From positions 1 through 13,041 of the forward strand of contig JAGHAO010000216.1 in the NCBI GenBank assembly GCA_021161495.1: 13,041 nt of DNA, given 5' to 3'. Under the pieces are notes generated by a model, which worked only from the letters and a program-made list of their open reading frames with translations, was not told where the DNA came from and did not search any database. The stretch is from Caldisericaceae bacterium (GTDB lineage Bacteria; Caldisericota; Caldisericia; Caldisericales; Caldisericaceae). Below are positions 12,810 through 13,041 of this stretch, piece by piece. How positions within the stretch are numbered: the first letter of the stretch is position 1; every line of letters starts with the position of its first letter. A program made the position numbers and the translations under genes.

Positions 12810-13041
12810 ACCTTTTCCCCCGTTTTCTTTCCGAGCAAACCTTGCGGAAGGAATATAAGCACCAAAATCAAAATCGCATAAGCAATTCCTTCGCCTACGA
12901 TAGAGTTAATCGCAGTGCCGAAGACCTCCGCAAATCCCATTATATAACTTCCCAACATCGCCCCGGGAACACTCCCTATTCCGCCGAGGACAGCAGCAAT
13001 AAATGCTTTCAATCCGGGGATAATTCCCATATACGGATTGA
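12806..13041 (-). CDS. livH: Branched-chain amino acid ABC transporter permease LivH (3' part only)
   Basis: Only the last 78 or so codons are in the window; the gene runs off the right edge in frame (NPYMGIIPGLKAF). The stretch GLKAFIAAVLGGIGSVPGAMLGS is the strongly conserved C-terminal coupling region of LivH, followed by two hydrophobic segments and the short tail LPQGLLGKKTGEKV. LivH and LivM form the membrane channel. The start, the promoter and the substrate-binding protein gene lie outside the window. Confidence 0.93.
   Translation of the reverse strand, partial: NPYMGIIPGLKAFIAAVLGGIGSVPGAMLGSYIMGFAEVFGTAINSIVGEGIAYAILILVLIFLPQGLLGKKTGEKV

Overview
The window is 13 kb of a low-to-moderate GC bacterial chromosome. 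It has tightly packed genes, overlapping stop and start codons, strong GGAGG ribosome binding sites and AT-rich intergenic DNA. The gene content does not name the lineage. Very compact operons, a Liv transporter and archaeal-flavoured radical SAM and Cas10-like genes would suit a deep-branching anaerobe or thermophile, but that is a weak inference.

Layout. (1) About 184-1979 is an IS110-family insertion sequence. Its DEDD transposase gene is preceded by a 5' non-coding region that folds as three consecutive stem structures, as expected for a bridge RNA. Putative donor guides in that RNA match the two element ends. A TTGACA box lies just inside the right end and a TATATT box just inside the left end, so a circularised element would bring them together as a promoter. 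(2) 1980-2370 is a gene-free mosaic of REP-like palindromes and degenerate tandem repeats into whose edge the element appears to have inserted. (3) 8651-2371 on the minus strand is a likely operon: an unidentified multi-spanning membrane protein, uvrA, a BioB-like radical SAM enzyme, and a 506-residue HD-domain protein resembling the N-terminal half of Cas10/Csx11 with no CRISPR locus in view. A 31-bp palindromic repeat occurs twice at the uvrA/radical SAM border, and one copy encodes the last part of UvrA. (4) 8843-10255 on the plus strand is a MATE efflux transporter with an extended -10 promoter so close to the ATG that the mRNA should be nearly leaderless. (5) 13041-10273 on the minus strand is a branched-chain amino acid ABC transporter operon, livH (partial)-livM-livG-livF, convergent with the MATE gene and separated from it by a GC-rich hairpin containing the MATE stop codon.

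How they work together. LivH and LivM form the membrane channel and LivG and LivF the ATPases of one importer; the binding protein lies outside the window. UvrA starts nucleotide excision repair. The functional link, if any, between uvrA, the radical SAM enzyme and the HD protein is unknown, but their spacing implies co-transcription and the last two overlap. The most notable items are the bridge-RNA element with readable guides and the orphan Cas10-like HD protein.
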